Of a stretch of 64,000 nt of DNA, positions 27,197 to 37,745 are shown one piece after another. Both the position numbers and the translations under genes were made by a program. Source of the DNA: Polaribacter sp. L3A8 (GTDB lineage Bacteria > Bacteroidota > Bacteroidia > Flavobacteriales > Flavobacteriaceae); contig NZ_CP047026.1 of assembly GCF_009796785.1 (NCBI RefSeq), forward strand, positions 3,640,501 to 3,704,500, in the 5' to 3' direction. Below the pieces are notes generated by a model that saw only the letters and a program-made list of their open reading frames with translations, did not search any database and was not told where the DNA came from. How positions within the stretch are numbered: position 1 is the first letter of the stretch; the number at the start of each line of letters is the position of its first letter.

Positions 27197-27868
27197 ATGA
27201 GCAATAATTTAAAAATTTACATTTTAGAAGACGAAATAATAACTCAAGAACTACTAAAGGAAACTTTAGGTACGTTTAAATATAGGGTTTGTGGATCAGC
27301 AACAAATGCAGAAACTGCGTTAAAAGAAATAGCTTTGCTAAAACCAGATATTGCTATTTTAGATATTAGAGTAGAAGGAGTAAAAACAGGTATTTGGTTA
27401 GGAAATCAAATAGAAATACCTTTTATATATTTAACTGCTTTTAATGATATGGATACCATAAAAAAAGCAATAATAACAAAACCAGTTAGTTATTTAGTAA
27501 AACCTTTTAATGATAAAGATTTATTTATTGCAGTAGAATTGGCAATAAGTAAAATAAATAATGCAAAACAAATTACTATAAAAGACAGAGGTGATAATGT
27601 AAAAATATTAGTAAAGGATATATTATACGCTAAAAAAGAAGATAAATATGTAAGTATATATTTAAAAGATTCTACAAAGTTAATACGTTCTAGTATTAAA
27701 GAGTTTATAGAAACGGTAGATTGTGACTCCTTTATACAAGTACATCGTTCTTATGTTGTTAATAAAAAACATATTGTTCGTTTTAATGGTAAAGAAATAG
27801 AAATAAATAAACAATTAATTCCTATTTCTAGAAGTATTGTTAAAGAAGTTATGGCACAAATTTCTTAA
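27197..27868 (+). CDS. LytTR-type response regulator
   Basis: 223 residues: receiver domain (about 4-120) with acidic pocket EDE at 11-13, phospho-acceptor Asp56 in AILDIRVEG, Thr in YLTAFND and Lys in LVKPF; then a LytTR DNA-binding domain (about 132-220; DILYAKKEDKYVSIYLKD, FIQVHRSYVVNKKHI). Partner of the kinase encoded immediately upstream. The secreted-protein genes 200 bp downstream are the obvious candidate targets. Confidence 0.94.
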   Translation: MSNNLKIYILEDEIITQELLKETLGTFKYRVCGSATNAETALKEIALLKPDIAILDIRVEGVKTGIWLGNQIEIPFIYLTAFNDMDTIKKAIITKPVSYLVKPFNDKDLFIAVELAISKINNAKQITIKDRGDNVKILVKDILYAKKEDKYVSIYLKDSTKLIRSSIKEFIETVDCDSFIQVHRSYVVNKKHIVRFNGKEIEINKQLIPISRSIVKEVMAQIS

Positions 27869-27901
27869 AAATTATTAGACGTATTTATTTCTGTTTTATT
27901 G

Positions 27902-27938
27902 AAGAACCCCATTATTTAAATAAAATAATGGGGTTCTT
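27902..27938. terminator. Strong hairpin after the response regulator gene
   Basis: Perfect 16-bp stem (aagaaccccattattt and its reverse complement) with a 5-nt loop, 34 bp past the stop. No T run follows on the plus strand, so it may act as an RNA-stabilising or weak termination structure. Confidence 0.6.
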
Positions 27939-27947
27939 AAGTTGAAA

Positions 27948-27981
27948 GTGACCGTTCGCGCCGAATATGTGACCACTCGCG
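27948..27981. mobile_element. Possible solo terminus of an IS21-like element
   Basis: Two direct repeats gtgaccRYtcgcg at 27948-27960 and 27969-27981, 21 bp apart, GC-rich inside an AT-rich gap. Tandem GTGACC-type repeats are a feature of IS21-family ends. No istA/istB genes are in the window, so this is at most a remnant. Confidence 0.35.
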
Positions 27982-28066
27982 ACATTTTTTTTTTAATATG
28001 AGGTTTCTGTAATATTTTTGTTAACAAAAATTTAACGAAACGAACTACAACTTAAAACCATATCTT

Positions 28067-29095
28067 ATGAAATCACTAAAAATTACATTCATCTTATTAT
28101 TTATCAGTTTAGCAAGTATTGCACAATCTGGGGTAGTTTTCCAAGGAATTGCCAGAGACAATAACAGTGCAGCTATTGTAGATAAAACAATGATTTTTAC
28201 ATTTAGAATTACATTACAAGATGGAACTGATTTATACAATGAAACACAACAAATTAAAACCGACAATTTTGGTGTGTTCTCGCACGTAATTGGTACAGGA
28301 AATGCCGTTACTGGTACTTTTGGAGGTGTAGATTTTAGTCAAGGAAACTTAAAAGCAATCATAGCAGTAAATAATGATGGTACAGAAACACAAATTTACG
28401 ATCAAAAATTTGAGTTCGTACCTTATGCAAGACACGCAAATACCGCAACAAATGCAACAAATGCAACGAATGCAAAAAGTGCAGATAATGGTGTGCCAAT
28501 AGGTACAATTGTATCTTTTGCAGGTGATGTAGTTCCAAAAGGTTGGGTAGAATGTAACGGACAAGACTTAATGGGATTTGTAGATGGAGTTGATGTTTAT
28601 TACGATTTACGTGTTCTTCTTGGTTTCGTTCGAAATGCCCCAAATCTTGGTGGTGTATATTTAAAAGGAGTTGGTGCACCTAGTAATTCAAATTATACAC
28701 ACGAAATAGGTTTACGTACATATCAAGATCCATCTACACAAACTCATACTCATCAATTGTTAGGTAATTTTGATACAAATGTAACCGGAGATCACGTACA
28801 TGGTTTAAGATTTGCTAATAGCCAGAATAATGATAATGGAGGACAGGGGTATCCAGCAAATAATAATCATCAATCTTTTAAGAGTTCTGACAGAACTGAT
28901 AACGATACACAATGGTATTATGATAATAATCATGCTCAAAGAATGGAGGAAACAAAGGGTAACCATAACCATACTGTAAACATTGAAAGAACAACAGGTC
29001 ATGGGGGTATTTTAGGTAATGCTCAAGTAGATGGTAATCATGAGAAAGAAAATCGTCCGTATAGTTATGGTGTACGTTATATCATAAAATACTAA
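28067..29095 (+). CDS. Secreted protein with phage tail-collar domain
   Basis: 342 residues with signal peptide (1-19, ending ASIAQ). Residues 20-130 are a beta-rich N-terminal region often paired with such proteins (FQGIARDNNSAAIV...); a short (ATN) repeat linker follows; about 145-342 is a tail-collar domain beginning GTIVSFAGDVVPKGWVECNG and ending NRPYSYGVRYIIKY. Many HxH pairs (THTHQ, DHVHG, NHNHT) recall the metal-binding needle of phage short tail fibres. A signal peptide and neighbouring T9SS proteins argue for a host surface structure, not a prophage. Confidence 0.85.
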   Translation: MKSLKITFILLFISLASIAQSGVVFQGIARDNNSAAIVDKTMIFTFRITLQDGTDLYNETQQIKTDNFGVFSHVIGTGNAVTGTFGGVDFSQGNLKAIIAVNNDGTETQIYDQKFEFVPYARHANTATNATNATNAKSADNGVPIGTIVSFAGDVVPKGWVECNGQDLMGFVDGVDVYYDLRVLLGFVRNAPNLGGVYLKGVGAPSNSNYTHEIGLRTYQDPSTQTHTHQLLGNFDTNVTGDHVHGLRFANSQNNDNGGQGYPANNNHQSFKSSDRTDNDTQWYYDNNHAQRMEETKGNHNHTVNIERTTGHGGILGNAQVDGNHEKENRPYSYGVRYIIKY

Positions 29096-29128
29096 TACAA
29101 ACCCTAATTAAAACAAAAACAACATATT

Positions 29129-32100
29129 ATGAGAAAATTACTAATTTTCTTGTTGTTTTGGGTGGGTATAACTCAAGCACAAGAGCAAAGCGACCATAAA
29201 GGATCTTTCCTTTCTGGTGCGGGCAAAGTACAAAATACAAGTAATAATTTACAAATTCAGTTTCAGATTGGTGCTACTTTTCAGTATCCAATGGCAACAG
29301 AAGATAAAACCAAGGCAGGTTTCCCTTTTGGAATTTTATACGTGCCAAATACTTTTAGTGATAAAACGTATGAGGTTTCTAAAGGCTATTATCCAGATAA
29401 AATTAGATTAAGCTGGTCTATTGGTGCTAATGAAGAAAATATTACTAAGGTAAAAGTTTTTAGAAAACCATTAGAAGGACAGGCTCAATATAACTTAATA
29501 GCTACAGTGGGTAAAGATGTATTTGAGTTCGAAGATACTCAGGTAGAAGGCGGTGTTTTATACCAATACAAATTACTTGCAGAAGGTATAAACTCTATAG
29601 AGCAAAAATATGTAAATTTTATAGAGGGCATTGGGTATAGAAACCCAACAGCATTTGTGTCTGGTACCATTAGTTTTGAAGGTGGTAGCCCCGTTAAAGA
29701 TGTTAAAGTTTTAGCAGAACCAATTGGTGCAGAAGGAGCCGTTGGTAAAGGAACATCGATAGAATTTAAAAATGAAACAGAGCATTTATATTTAAGTGAA
29801 AACTTTGAGTTGATTAGTGCTAAAAATATAACGATAGAAGGTTGGTTTGCTCCAAGAGCAGAAAATTTACTATTAACACCGTATTCAATTTCTTTACAAG
29901 ATGGTAGAGAATTAGAGTTAGAGTATCATTATTTTGGTGAGAATAAACAAGTGATTTTTTCTTTTAAAGAAAAAGAAGCTTCTGGCAGTTTACTTAGATT
30001 TAATCTTTCTGGTTCTTACCCAACAGGAGAAGTAGACGCTTCTGGTAAAGATGTATTTGCTAATTTAAGCACTATTACAAGTCAAACTTTTGTGCATTTA
30101 GCGGTTGTTTTAAAGGACGGAACAGTTCCTACAGTTTTCTTAAATGGTAGAGAAATTAATCAAAATTATTTTGATAATGCAACGGTTCCAGAAGGAGTAG
30201 CTGCACCAAGTTATAGTATTTCTCAAGAAACCATTTATAATAGTGACGAAACAGAGTTAAGGTCTGTTAGAGTTGGAGCTGGATATGTTGGTTATGTAGA
30301 TGAATTTAGAATTTGGAGTAAAGCATTGTCTTCAGAACAAATAAGAAGAGATTACAAACGTTATTTAGATGGTAGTGAAACTGGTTTAGAAATGTACACC
30401 AGAATGGATGAAGCTTATGGAAATTTCGCATACGACTTGTCTAAATCGGGTTTTAATTTTCATAAAAACGATTTAATTACATCTAAAATTAATTCTACAA
30501 ACACGGTTTTTTCATCAGTAAAACCAACAAAAGAGCAATTGGGGGTTTTTGGTATTACAGATAAAGATGGTAATTATGCTATTTCTGCAATTTCTTATGC
30601 AGGTTCTGGAGAGCAATTTAAAGTAACACCAAGTTTTGGTGTTCATAAATTTAAACCAGCAACGCAAACTTTATTTTTAGGTAAAGAAGAATCTGTAGTA
30701 AACAAAGTAGATTATGAAGATGTTTCTTCATTCAAGTTTAATGGTAGAATTGTCTATGATACAAGAAATGTATTTGCAACAATTCCTATTTCTGATCCAG
30801 CGTTAGAAACGATAAATGAAATTAGAGAAACTGGGTACAATTCGTACTTAGTAAATGGTACAATTACACTTAATAAAGGACAATATTTTTATGACGGTGG
30901 AGAAGTAGATGCTGCAAGTGGTAATTTAATTAACGGAGAATTAAAACAATACCCAGTTATTGGTATTGAAGGAGCTAACTTGTATATTGATGGACAAGTA
31001 GTTTTTGATGAAGATAACCAACCTGTTGTTACAGATGTAGATGGTAAATTTGCAATTAATGTTCCTATTGGTAATCATAAAGTAGAAATTACTAAAGAAG
31101 GGCATAAATTTGCATATGAAGGTAGATTTCCAGAGAAAAAAACAAGTACAGGCGGTAGCTTATTCGATTTTTATGAAGACCAAATACAAGAGCGTTGGTT
31201 TTTAGATGAAACTCGTGTAACTGTTGTTGGTAAGGTTGTTGGAGGTAGAATACAATCAGAAAAAGAAATTGGTTTTGGTTTTAATGGTCTTAAAGAACAT
31301 GCAAATGAAGTTGGTGAAGGAGAACCAGAAAATAAAGAAGTTTATTCTGCTGTAAATAATATAGGGCAAGCAACTGTTACTTTTAAAGGAGATTTGAATA
31401 CGAATGAACTAGATTATATTGCAACTACAAATGCTGCAACTGGTGAGTTTAAAATAAAATTAATTCCTTATAAATATACAGTAAAAGCAAATGGAGGTAT
31501 TAATATTGCAAGCAATCCAGAGATAGGTAGTAAATTTTTAGATGCAGATGATGAGTTCGATGTAACAGAAATAAAAGAACTTATAACATCTAGCTTCGTT
31601 GCTGTAGATGGTAAAGAATTTACATCAGAAAAGTACCAATACGTGAATAATTTTAGATACAACTCTAAGATTAATGTACGTTTGGTAGAACAAGAGTATG
31701 AGCAAAAATTTCCTTTAACGAATGATAGTAGTATTACTATTGATATATCTGAACTTGAAGTGCCTTTATACAAGCAAAAAGAAGAATACAGACTTGCTTT
31801 TGAAGTTACACAAGATTATGTAAATAAAGATGATTCAGAAGAAGATGTTATAGTAAAAGAATACTATAATGAAGGAGCTTTTAATATTACAAATAATTTT
31901 GCAAGTTCTAATCCAGATGATAATTCTGTACAACTAGTAAAAAAATCTGGTAAAGAGGTTTATGTATATTCTTTTAGAGCTGGTGTGCCAAATATTACAC
32001 AAACGGATGGTTTTAAAAATGCCATGAATATAGAGTATAATGTTTCTGGTTTAGACCCTATTTCAATTTTAAACCCTGAAGATTTAAAAGCAGAAGGAAT

Positions 32101-35100
32101 TGTAATTGGTGGTAAATCTGCGGATGGTACAACGTTTTCTACAGTTGCTCCAGAAGTGCCAGATATTATTTTAAGAGATCCTCCAGGATCTAATAGTTTT
32201 GCAAGTATAGAAAAAGGAACTTCTATTTCTTTTGAAAAATCTAATAGCAATTCTAGTACTAATACATTTGGTGGTGGTTTGTATGCAAGTATAGGTCCAA
32301 CTTTTACTACCAAAGCTGGTACTCCTTTTTTCGCTATTGAATCGGAACTAAATATTGTAGCGGATTTAGAAGCAAATTTTTCTAAATCTCAAGAAATAAA
32401 TACGAATGGGAGCACAACAGAAACGTATGAGTTTAACGAAACTATTTCTACAAGTGATGACCCAGAATATGTGGGGGCAGATGGAGATTTATATATAGGT
32501 AATGCAAAAAATGTATTTTATGGCTTGTTTAACAATATGTTTGTAACGAATATTATTCCTAAACTAGCAAATGGTTCAGTAGTTCCTCATATTATTGTTG
32601 CTGCTAAAGACAAAGATAATGTTCTTGTAAATGTATATATTAGTTCTAGAAAAGATTATTTTATTGCAGAACAACCTACAAATACATTTTTCACGTACTC
32701 TCAAAAACATATTCTAGAGAAATTAATTCCAGATTTAGAATCTTTGGTAAACAATTTAGAAGATGGTATAAAGCCAGATCCAGATAAAGAATACCAATCT
32801 CCTAATTTTTATCAAAAACAAATTGAATTATGGCAAAAAATAATTCAAGATAACGAACGAGATAAGTATAGAGCATTAGAATCTAGAGCAGAGTTAAAAA
32901 CAGTAATTCTCGCTAAAATTAAAAAAGATAAAGAAAATTTAAAATTAGAAGAAACAGAATTAACATCTTCAGATTTTGCGAATTCTATACTGTCATTTAT
33001 TTATGGATCTGGTACTAGTACAGAGTTTAATAACTATATGAATAGTTTAAATAATTTAGTTTCATCAAATTTTGAAAGTAATAAATCGTTTGACGCTGGT
33101 GTTGGTGAGTTTAGTTCATCAATAAGTACTTCTTCTGTAGTGTCTAAATCTTATGAAAAAACAATTGATTTATCAGCAGACTTTAAAGCTCAATTAGGGG
33201 TTTTACAAAATAATGTTGGGTTAGTAGCTAATATTGCTAGTTCTCACTCTAATGTAAGCACAAGTTCTGCGCAATTCGATAAAGAGTATACTACTGCTAT
33301 TTCTTATACTTTAAAAGACAATGACCAAGCCAATGTTTTAAGTGTAGATGTTGTAAATTTATTTGATGGTTCTGGGCCAGTTTTTATCACAAAAGGTGGG
33401 GCAACTTCTTGTCCTTTTGAAGGGCCAACATTTTCAAACTTTTATAAAAATGCTGGTTATGATGTTAATACTGTTGGCGAAGGTGGAGAAAAACTATCTG
33501 AAGGAACAACAAGTGTGTTTAAACCAGAATTAAAAGTAAACAAAACGCTAATTACAAATTTAGCAGAAAATGTAGGTGCCGTTTTTACTTTACAACTTAA
33601 AAATTTAAGTGATACAGGTACAGATTTAGAGCACATAATTTATGTAGATCAAACTACATTAAATGGTGCAAATACAAACATAGACCAAAATGGTTTCCCT
33701 GTGCTTTTACCTTATAATGAAACTGTAGAAATACCTTTTATAGTTACTAAAAACTCATCTTCAGATGTGTATAATTATGAAAATATTAGAGTTTATTTAG
33801 CAAATCCTTGTGTCGATTTAAATGATTCGGATGCATTTGTAGATGTTACTGTAGAGTTTAAAAAATCGTGTAGTAATGTTAGTCTTTCTGCGCCACAATC
33901 TAATTGGATTTATAACAGAACAGAAGCCTTTAATTATGATACACAAGGTAATTTATTAGGTACAAATGCTTTGCCTATAACATTTACAGACTTTAATACA
34001 GATTTTGCTGGTTTTAGAAAAATTACTTTACAGTATAGAAATGAAAATGCATCTAGTTGGACAAAGTTTAAAACTTATTATGGTAGCCAAGAATTAAAAG
34101 ATGATGCTTCAGATCCTAAAGGAGTTGTCATAGATTCTGAAACTAAATTTACTTTCGATTGGGATATTGTAGGTACAAATATAGCAGATGGAACTTACGA
34201 AATAAGAGCCATTGCATTTTGTACAGACGACGTTTCTTTTGAGTCTGATGTTGTAAAAGGTACAATTAACCTTACACCACCAGTTGTTTTTGGTACGCCT
34301 TCACCAAGTGATGGTATTTTAGATATTGGAGAAGATATTAAAGTTCGTTTTAACGAAGAAATTAATAATCATATTTCTACAAATATCACGTTAAGAGGTT
34401 TACAAAATCAACAAAAAATAGACCATAGTGTAAGTATTGCTTTAGATGGTTCTATAAATCAAATAGAGCTTCCAAAACAAAACTTGCTGTCTAAAGCATT
34501 TAGTATTCAGTTTTGGTTAGATTTTGATGAAACAAGTAATGGAGTACTTGTAAGCCAAGAAGAAGGTCCAAAAGTTACTTTAAACGGAACAAGCCTATTG
34601 TTTGAGTTAGATGGTAAATCTATTGAAGCTACAATTGATGAATCGCAATATAATTTCTATTCATTAATTTATGGAGATGGTTCAAATCCTTATTTAGAAA
34701 TTTTAGAAAACGGAAAAGTTTTAAAAACGGTAGCATTAGAGAAAGAATTATCTTTTAATAATAACAACCCAATTCTTTTTGGAGGAACAGGTATAAAAGG
34801 GAACGTTCACGACCTTCGTATTTGGAACAAAGCAACAACTTCTGCACAAGCTGCAGCAGAAAAAGATTTTACATTAACAGGTAAAGAGTTAAAGCTTTTA
34901 GGGTATTGGCCTTTAAATGAAGGGCATGGAACTTTGGCTGCAGAAAAAGTACGTGCTAGAAGTGCAAATGTTAATTTAAGTTGGACAATTAAACCAAAAG
35001 GACAAGGATATGAGTTTAGCAACAATAGTTACTTAACTTTTGATAATGTAGGTTTTGTACAACCCACAAATTATGAGGACATTACCATCTCTTTCTGGGT

Positions 35101-37738
35101 AAAAGCAGCTGCTGGTGATGTTGGAACTATTTTTGGAAATGGAACAGGAATAGATAATATTGGGGAACCAAAATTAACAAATGGTTTTAGAAACAAATGG
35201 GATATTAGTTTACTAGAAAACGGAACTTTAAATTTAAAAACAGAAGGTGTAGATTATAAATTAACTACAAATGCTATTACAGATTCTAATTGGCATCACA
35301 TTGCATTGATTGTTAAAAGAGGAGGTAGTTTAAATACTTTTGTAGATGGAAAACAAAATACTACTGTTTCTTCTCAGAATATTGGAGGTATTGCAGGCGC
35401 TAAATTATATCTAGGTGCACGTTTTAATAGAAATATTCCTGTAGATAATGATGGAATTGCAACAGGTTCGCCAACAGAAACTATCGAAAATTATTTTACA
35501 GGTAATTTAGATGAATTTAGAGTTTGGAACTCTGCAAGAAGCTTCGAACAAATTAAAAGAGATCGTTATTTTGAATTAGACAGAGAAACTGCTGGTTTAT
35601 TAATGTACGTTAACTTTAATGAAGAGGAAGCAACAGTTCTAGACAAAGGACCGCGTTATAATATTAGAAAAGGAGATGGAACTACGTTAGGTTTTGTAAC
35701 GTTATTAAATGGTAATGCTCGTAAGTTTATAGAAGATTCACCAGCAATTAAACCAGTTCTTAAATACACTAACATACCTTATTCTACTATTATTAGTGGT
35801 GATGAAATGATTATTTCGCCAACATTAACAGCAGAAGAATGGAGCTTGTTTGAAGGACAAATATTGGACGTTTCTGTCGCAAATATGTACGACAATCACT
35901 TTAACAAACAATTATCGCCTTTAAGTTTCTCCGCATTTGTAAACAGACAAGAAGTTAATTGGTTTACAGAAGATGGTACTAAAACAATTGTATCAGAAAA
36001 AATTGTTGATGAAACGTATGATTTTGTGATGGATGTTGTTAATAAAGGAGGAAACAATAAAGACTTTACAATATCTGGCGTGCCAAATTACATGACAGTT
36101 TCTGTAAGTTCTGGTACTGTTGCCCCAAACTCTACGAAGCAATTAAAGTTTAATGTAGATAAAGAATTAGCAATGGGGACTTACAATGCTACCATCTACT
36201 TAAATTTAGATAATGGCTATACAGATAGATTAGATTTTGAATTAAGGGTAATACAAGACGCTCCAGATTGGGCTGTAAATCCGGCTGATTTTGCTTACAG
36301 TATGAATGTTATTAGTCAGATAAAAATCTATGATAATTTTTATAGAGATACCTATACTAAAGTTGGCGCTTTTGTAGATGGTGAAAAAAGAGGAGAAGCT
36401 TATTTAGTATATGACAGTGGATATGATTCTTATTATGCCTTTTTAACAATGTACAGTAATGTAAGTGCAAGTGAAGTTGTTACTTTTAAAATTTGGGATG
36501 CTTTAAATGGTAAAACCAGAGTTGCAACTATTAATGGAAATTCCTCTGTAATTTTCTTAGAAAATAATGTTATTGGAACGAAATCGAATCCAGCAATATT
36601 TAATGCAGGAAAATATGCTGAACAAGTAGTTTCTTTAAATAAAGGTTGGACTTGGAGTTCTTTCTTTGTTGAAGATGATAGATTTAACAATATTACAGAA
36701 ACATTTAATGGTTTAGAACTTACAGATGGAGATATTGTTAAATTTGGAACTCAATTTACAAGGTATGAAAACGGTTATTGGTCTGGTAGTTTAACAACTA
36801 TAGAAAATAGTAAAGCCTATAAAATTCAATTAGCGAAACAAAATATACTTAGCTTAAAAGGAGATGAGGTAAACCCAAGTAATTTAACGATTCCTATTGC
36901 AAAAGGTTGGAACTGGTTTGCATTTCCAATTCATAGAAATATTAGTTTAATAGATGCATTAGCATTTTATGAACCAACTGATGGTGATGTTATTAAAGAT
37001 CAATATAGTTTTGCTGTATATGATCAAAATTCAGTAGAATGGTCTGGTACTTTGCGTTACCTACAATCAAATAGAGGGTATATGTTAAAGTCAGATAAAG
37101 AACAGTCATTTAGTTATCCAAACATCAATTTTGCTGAAAAGGGGCAAGTTAAAGAGCAAGTACATACAACAGAAATGATTAATAGCTTTGCTAGATATCA
37201 ATTTAATATGGGAGTAATTGCAGAAATTACTACAGACGAAATTTTTGATGAGGTAAGAATATATGATCAGAATAATGTATTAAGAGGAAGCTCTAAAATT
37301 GAAATAATAAAAGGAAAACAGATGAGTTTTATCTCAATTTTTAGTGATGCATCAGAACAATTAAATTATGTTTTATCAAATACCAAAAAAGATATTAAAT
37401 TATCAAAAGAATTGTTTTTCGTTTCAAATGAGGTTTTGGGAACTTTAAAAACACCAATAGAGTTAAGTTTAAAGTCTTTATCTGTTGATACAAGTTTTAA
37501 TAACACTGTAAGTATGTATCCAAATCCATTTAGCGATGAGTTAATTTTAAATGTTTTAGGCAGCACAAATGTTACCAATTTAATATTCTATAATACTTTA
37601 GGTGTAAGAATAAAGGAAGTTAAGGTTACAAAGCCAAAGACAATAATTACTACAAGAGATTTATCAATTGGTGTGTTTTTTGTGAAAGTTATAGATGAAA
37701 ATGGTATGCAAATAGTAAGAAAACTAATTAAAAAATAA
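29129..37738 (+). CDS. Giant secreted LamG-domain protein with T9SS sorting signal
   Basis: 2869 residues. Signal peptide 1-18. Three LamG/concanavalin-like domains, each ending in the family-typical phrase: about 215-410 (DEFRIWSKALSSEQI), 1770-1930 (DLRIWNKATTSAQ) and 1950-2150 (LDEFRVWNSARSFEQI). Fibronectin- or Ig-like segments and a coiled-coil-like stretch near 1215-1310 lie between. Residues 2379-2480 form a domain shared with the next protein; two GW(T/N)W repeats follow (about 2513-2690). The C-terminus (MYPNPFSDELILNV...IVRKLIKK) is a T9SS type A sorting domain. Likely a cell-surface adhesin or sugar-binding protein; no catalytic domain was recognised. Confidence 0.9.
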   Translation: MRKLLIFLLFWVGITQAQEQSDHKGSFLSGAGKVQNTSNNLQIQFQIGATFQYPMATEDKTKAGFPFGILYVPNTFSDKTYEVSKGYYPDKIRLSWSIGANEENITKVKVFRKPLEGQAQYNLIATVGKDVFEFEDTQVEGGVLYQYKLLAEGINSIEQKYVNFIEGIGYRNPTAFVSGTISFEGGSPVKDVKVLAEPIGAEGAVGKGTSIEFKNETEHLYLSENFELISAKNITIEGWFAPRAENLLLTPYSISLQDGRELELEYHYFGENKQVIFSFKEKEASGSLLRFNLSGSYPTGEVDASGKDVFANLSTITSQTFVHLAVVLKDGTVPTVFLNGREINQNYFDNATVPEGVAAPSYSISQETIYNSDETELRSVRVGAGYVGYVDEFRIWSKALSSEQIRRDYKRYLDGSETGLEMYTRMDEAYGNFAYDLSKSGFNFHKNDLITSKINSTNTVFSSVKPTKEQLGVFGITDKDGNYAISAISYAGSGEQFKVTPSFGVHKFKPATQTLFLGKEESVVNKVDYEDVSSFKFNGRIVYDTRNVFATIPISDPALETINEIRETGYNSYLVNGTITLNKGQYFYDGGEVDAASGNLINGELKQYPVIGIEGANLYIDGQVVFDEDNQPVVTDVDGKFAINVPIGNHKVEITKEGHKFAYEGRFPEKKTSTGGSLFDFYEDQIQERWFLDETRVTVVGKVVGGRIQSEKEIGFGFNGLKEHANEVGEGEPENKEVYSAVNNIGQATVTFKGDLNTNELDYIATTNAATGEFKIKLIPYKYTVKANGGINIASNPEIGSKFLDADDEFDVTEIKELITSSFVAVDGKEFTSEKYQYVNNFRYNSKINVRLVEQEYEQKFPLTNDSSITIDISELEVPLYKQKEEYRLAFEVTQDYVNKDDSEEDVIVKEYYNEGAFNITNNFASSNPDDNSVQLVKKSGKEVYVYSFRAGVPNITQTDGFKNAMNIEYNVSGLDPISILNPEDLKAEGIVIGGKSADGTTFSTVAPEVPDIILRDPPGSNSFASIEKGTSISFEKSNSNSSTNTFGGGLYASIGPTFTTKAGTPFFAIESELNIVADLEANFSKSQEINTNGSTTETYEFNETISTSDDPEYVGADGDLYIGNAKNVFYGLFNNMFVTNIIPKLANGSVVPHIIVAAKDKDNVLVNVYISSRKDYFIAEQPTNTFFTYSQKHILEKLIPDLESLVNNLEDGIKPDPDKEYQSPNFYQKQIELWQKIIQDNERDKYRALESRAELKTVILAKIKKDKENLKLEETELTSSDFANSILSFIYGSGTSTEFNNYMNSLNNLVSSNFESNKSFDAGVGEFSSSISTSSVVSKSYEKTIDLSADFKAQLGVLQNNVGLVANIASSHSNVSTSSAQFDKEYTTAISYTLKDNDQANVLSVDVVNLFDGSGPVFITKGGATSCPFEGPTFSNFYKNAGYDVNTVGEGGEKLSEGTTSVFKPELKVNKTLITNLAENVGAVFTLQLKNLSDTGTDLEHIIYVDQTTLNGANTNIDQNGFPVLLPYNETVEIPFIVTKNSSSDVYNYENIRVYLANPCVDLNDSDAFVDVTVEFKKSCSNVSLSAPQSNWIYNRTEAFNYDTQGNLLGTNALPITFTDFNTDFAGFRKITLQYRNENASSWTKFKTYYGSQELKDDASDPKGVVIDSETKFTFDWDIVGTNIADGTYEIRAIAFCTDDVSFESDVVKGTINLTPPVVFGTPSPSDGILDIGEDIKVRFNEEINNHISTNITLRGLQNQQKIDHSVSIALDGSINQIELPKQNLLSKAFSIQFWLDFDETSNGVLVSQEEGPKVTLNGTSLLFELDGKSIEATIDESQYNFYSLIYGDGSNPYLEILENGKVLKTVALEKELSFNNNNPILFGGTGIKGNVHDLRIWNKATTSAQAAAEKDFTLTGKELKLLGYWPLNEGHGTLAAEKVRARSANVNLSWTIKPKGQGYEFSNNSYLTFDNVGFVQPTNYEDITISFWVKAAAGDVGTIFGNGTGIDNIGEPKLTNGFRNKWDISLLENGTLNLKTEGVDYKLTTNAITDSNWHHIALIVKRGGSLNTFVDGKQNTTVSSQNIGGIAGAKLYLGARFNRNIPVDNDGIATGSPTETIENYFTGNLDEFRVWNSARSFEQIKRDRYFELDRETAGLLMYVNFNEEEATVLDKGPRYNIRKGDGTTLGFVTLLNGNARKFIEDSPAIKPVLKYTNIPYSTIISGDEMIISPTLTAEEWSLFEGQILDVSVANMYDNHFNKQLSPLSFSAFVNRQEVNWFTEDGTKTIVSEKIVDETYDFVMDVVNKGGNNKDFTISGVPNYMTVSVSSGTVAPNSTKQLKFNVDKELAMGTYNATIYLNLDNGYTDRLDFELRVIQDAPDWAVNPADFAYSMNVISQIKIYDNFYRDTYTKVGAFVDGEKRGEAYLVYDSGYDSYYAFLTMYSNVSASEVVTFKIWDALNGKTRVATINGNSSVIFLENNVIGTKSNPAIFNAGKYAEQVVSLNKGWTWSSFFVEDDRFNNITETFNGLELTDGDIVKFGTQFTRYENGYWSGSLTTIENSKAYKIQLAKQNILSLKGDEVNPSNLTIPIAKGWNWFAFPIHRNISLIDALAFYEPTDGDVIKDQYSFAVYDQNSVEWSGTLRYLQSNRGYMLKSDKEQSFSYPNINFAEKGQVKEQVHTTEMINSFARYQFNMGVIAEITTDEIFDEVRIYDQNNVLRGSSKIEIIKGKQMSFISIFSDASEQLNYVLSNTKKDIKLSKELFFVSNEVLGTLKTPIELSLKSLSVDTSFNNTVSMYPNPFSDELILNVLGSTNVTNLIFYNTLGVRIKEVKVTKPKTIITTRDLSIGVFFVKVIDENGMQIVRKLIKK

Positions 37739-37745
37739 ATTATTT

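Noticed and set aside
28349..28679. Minus-strand frames rich in His, Cys and Leu
   Set aside because: Shadows of the collar-domain gene, caused by its ATN repeats and His codons.
28067..29095. Prophage tail gene because of the collar domain
   Set aside because: It has a Sec signal peptide and sits beside T9SS proteins; no other phage gene is present.
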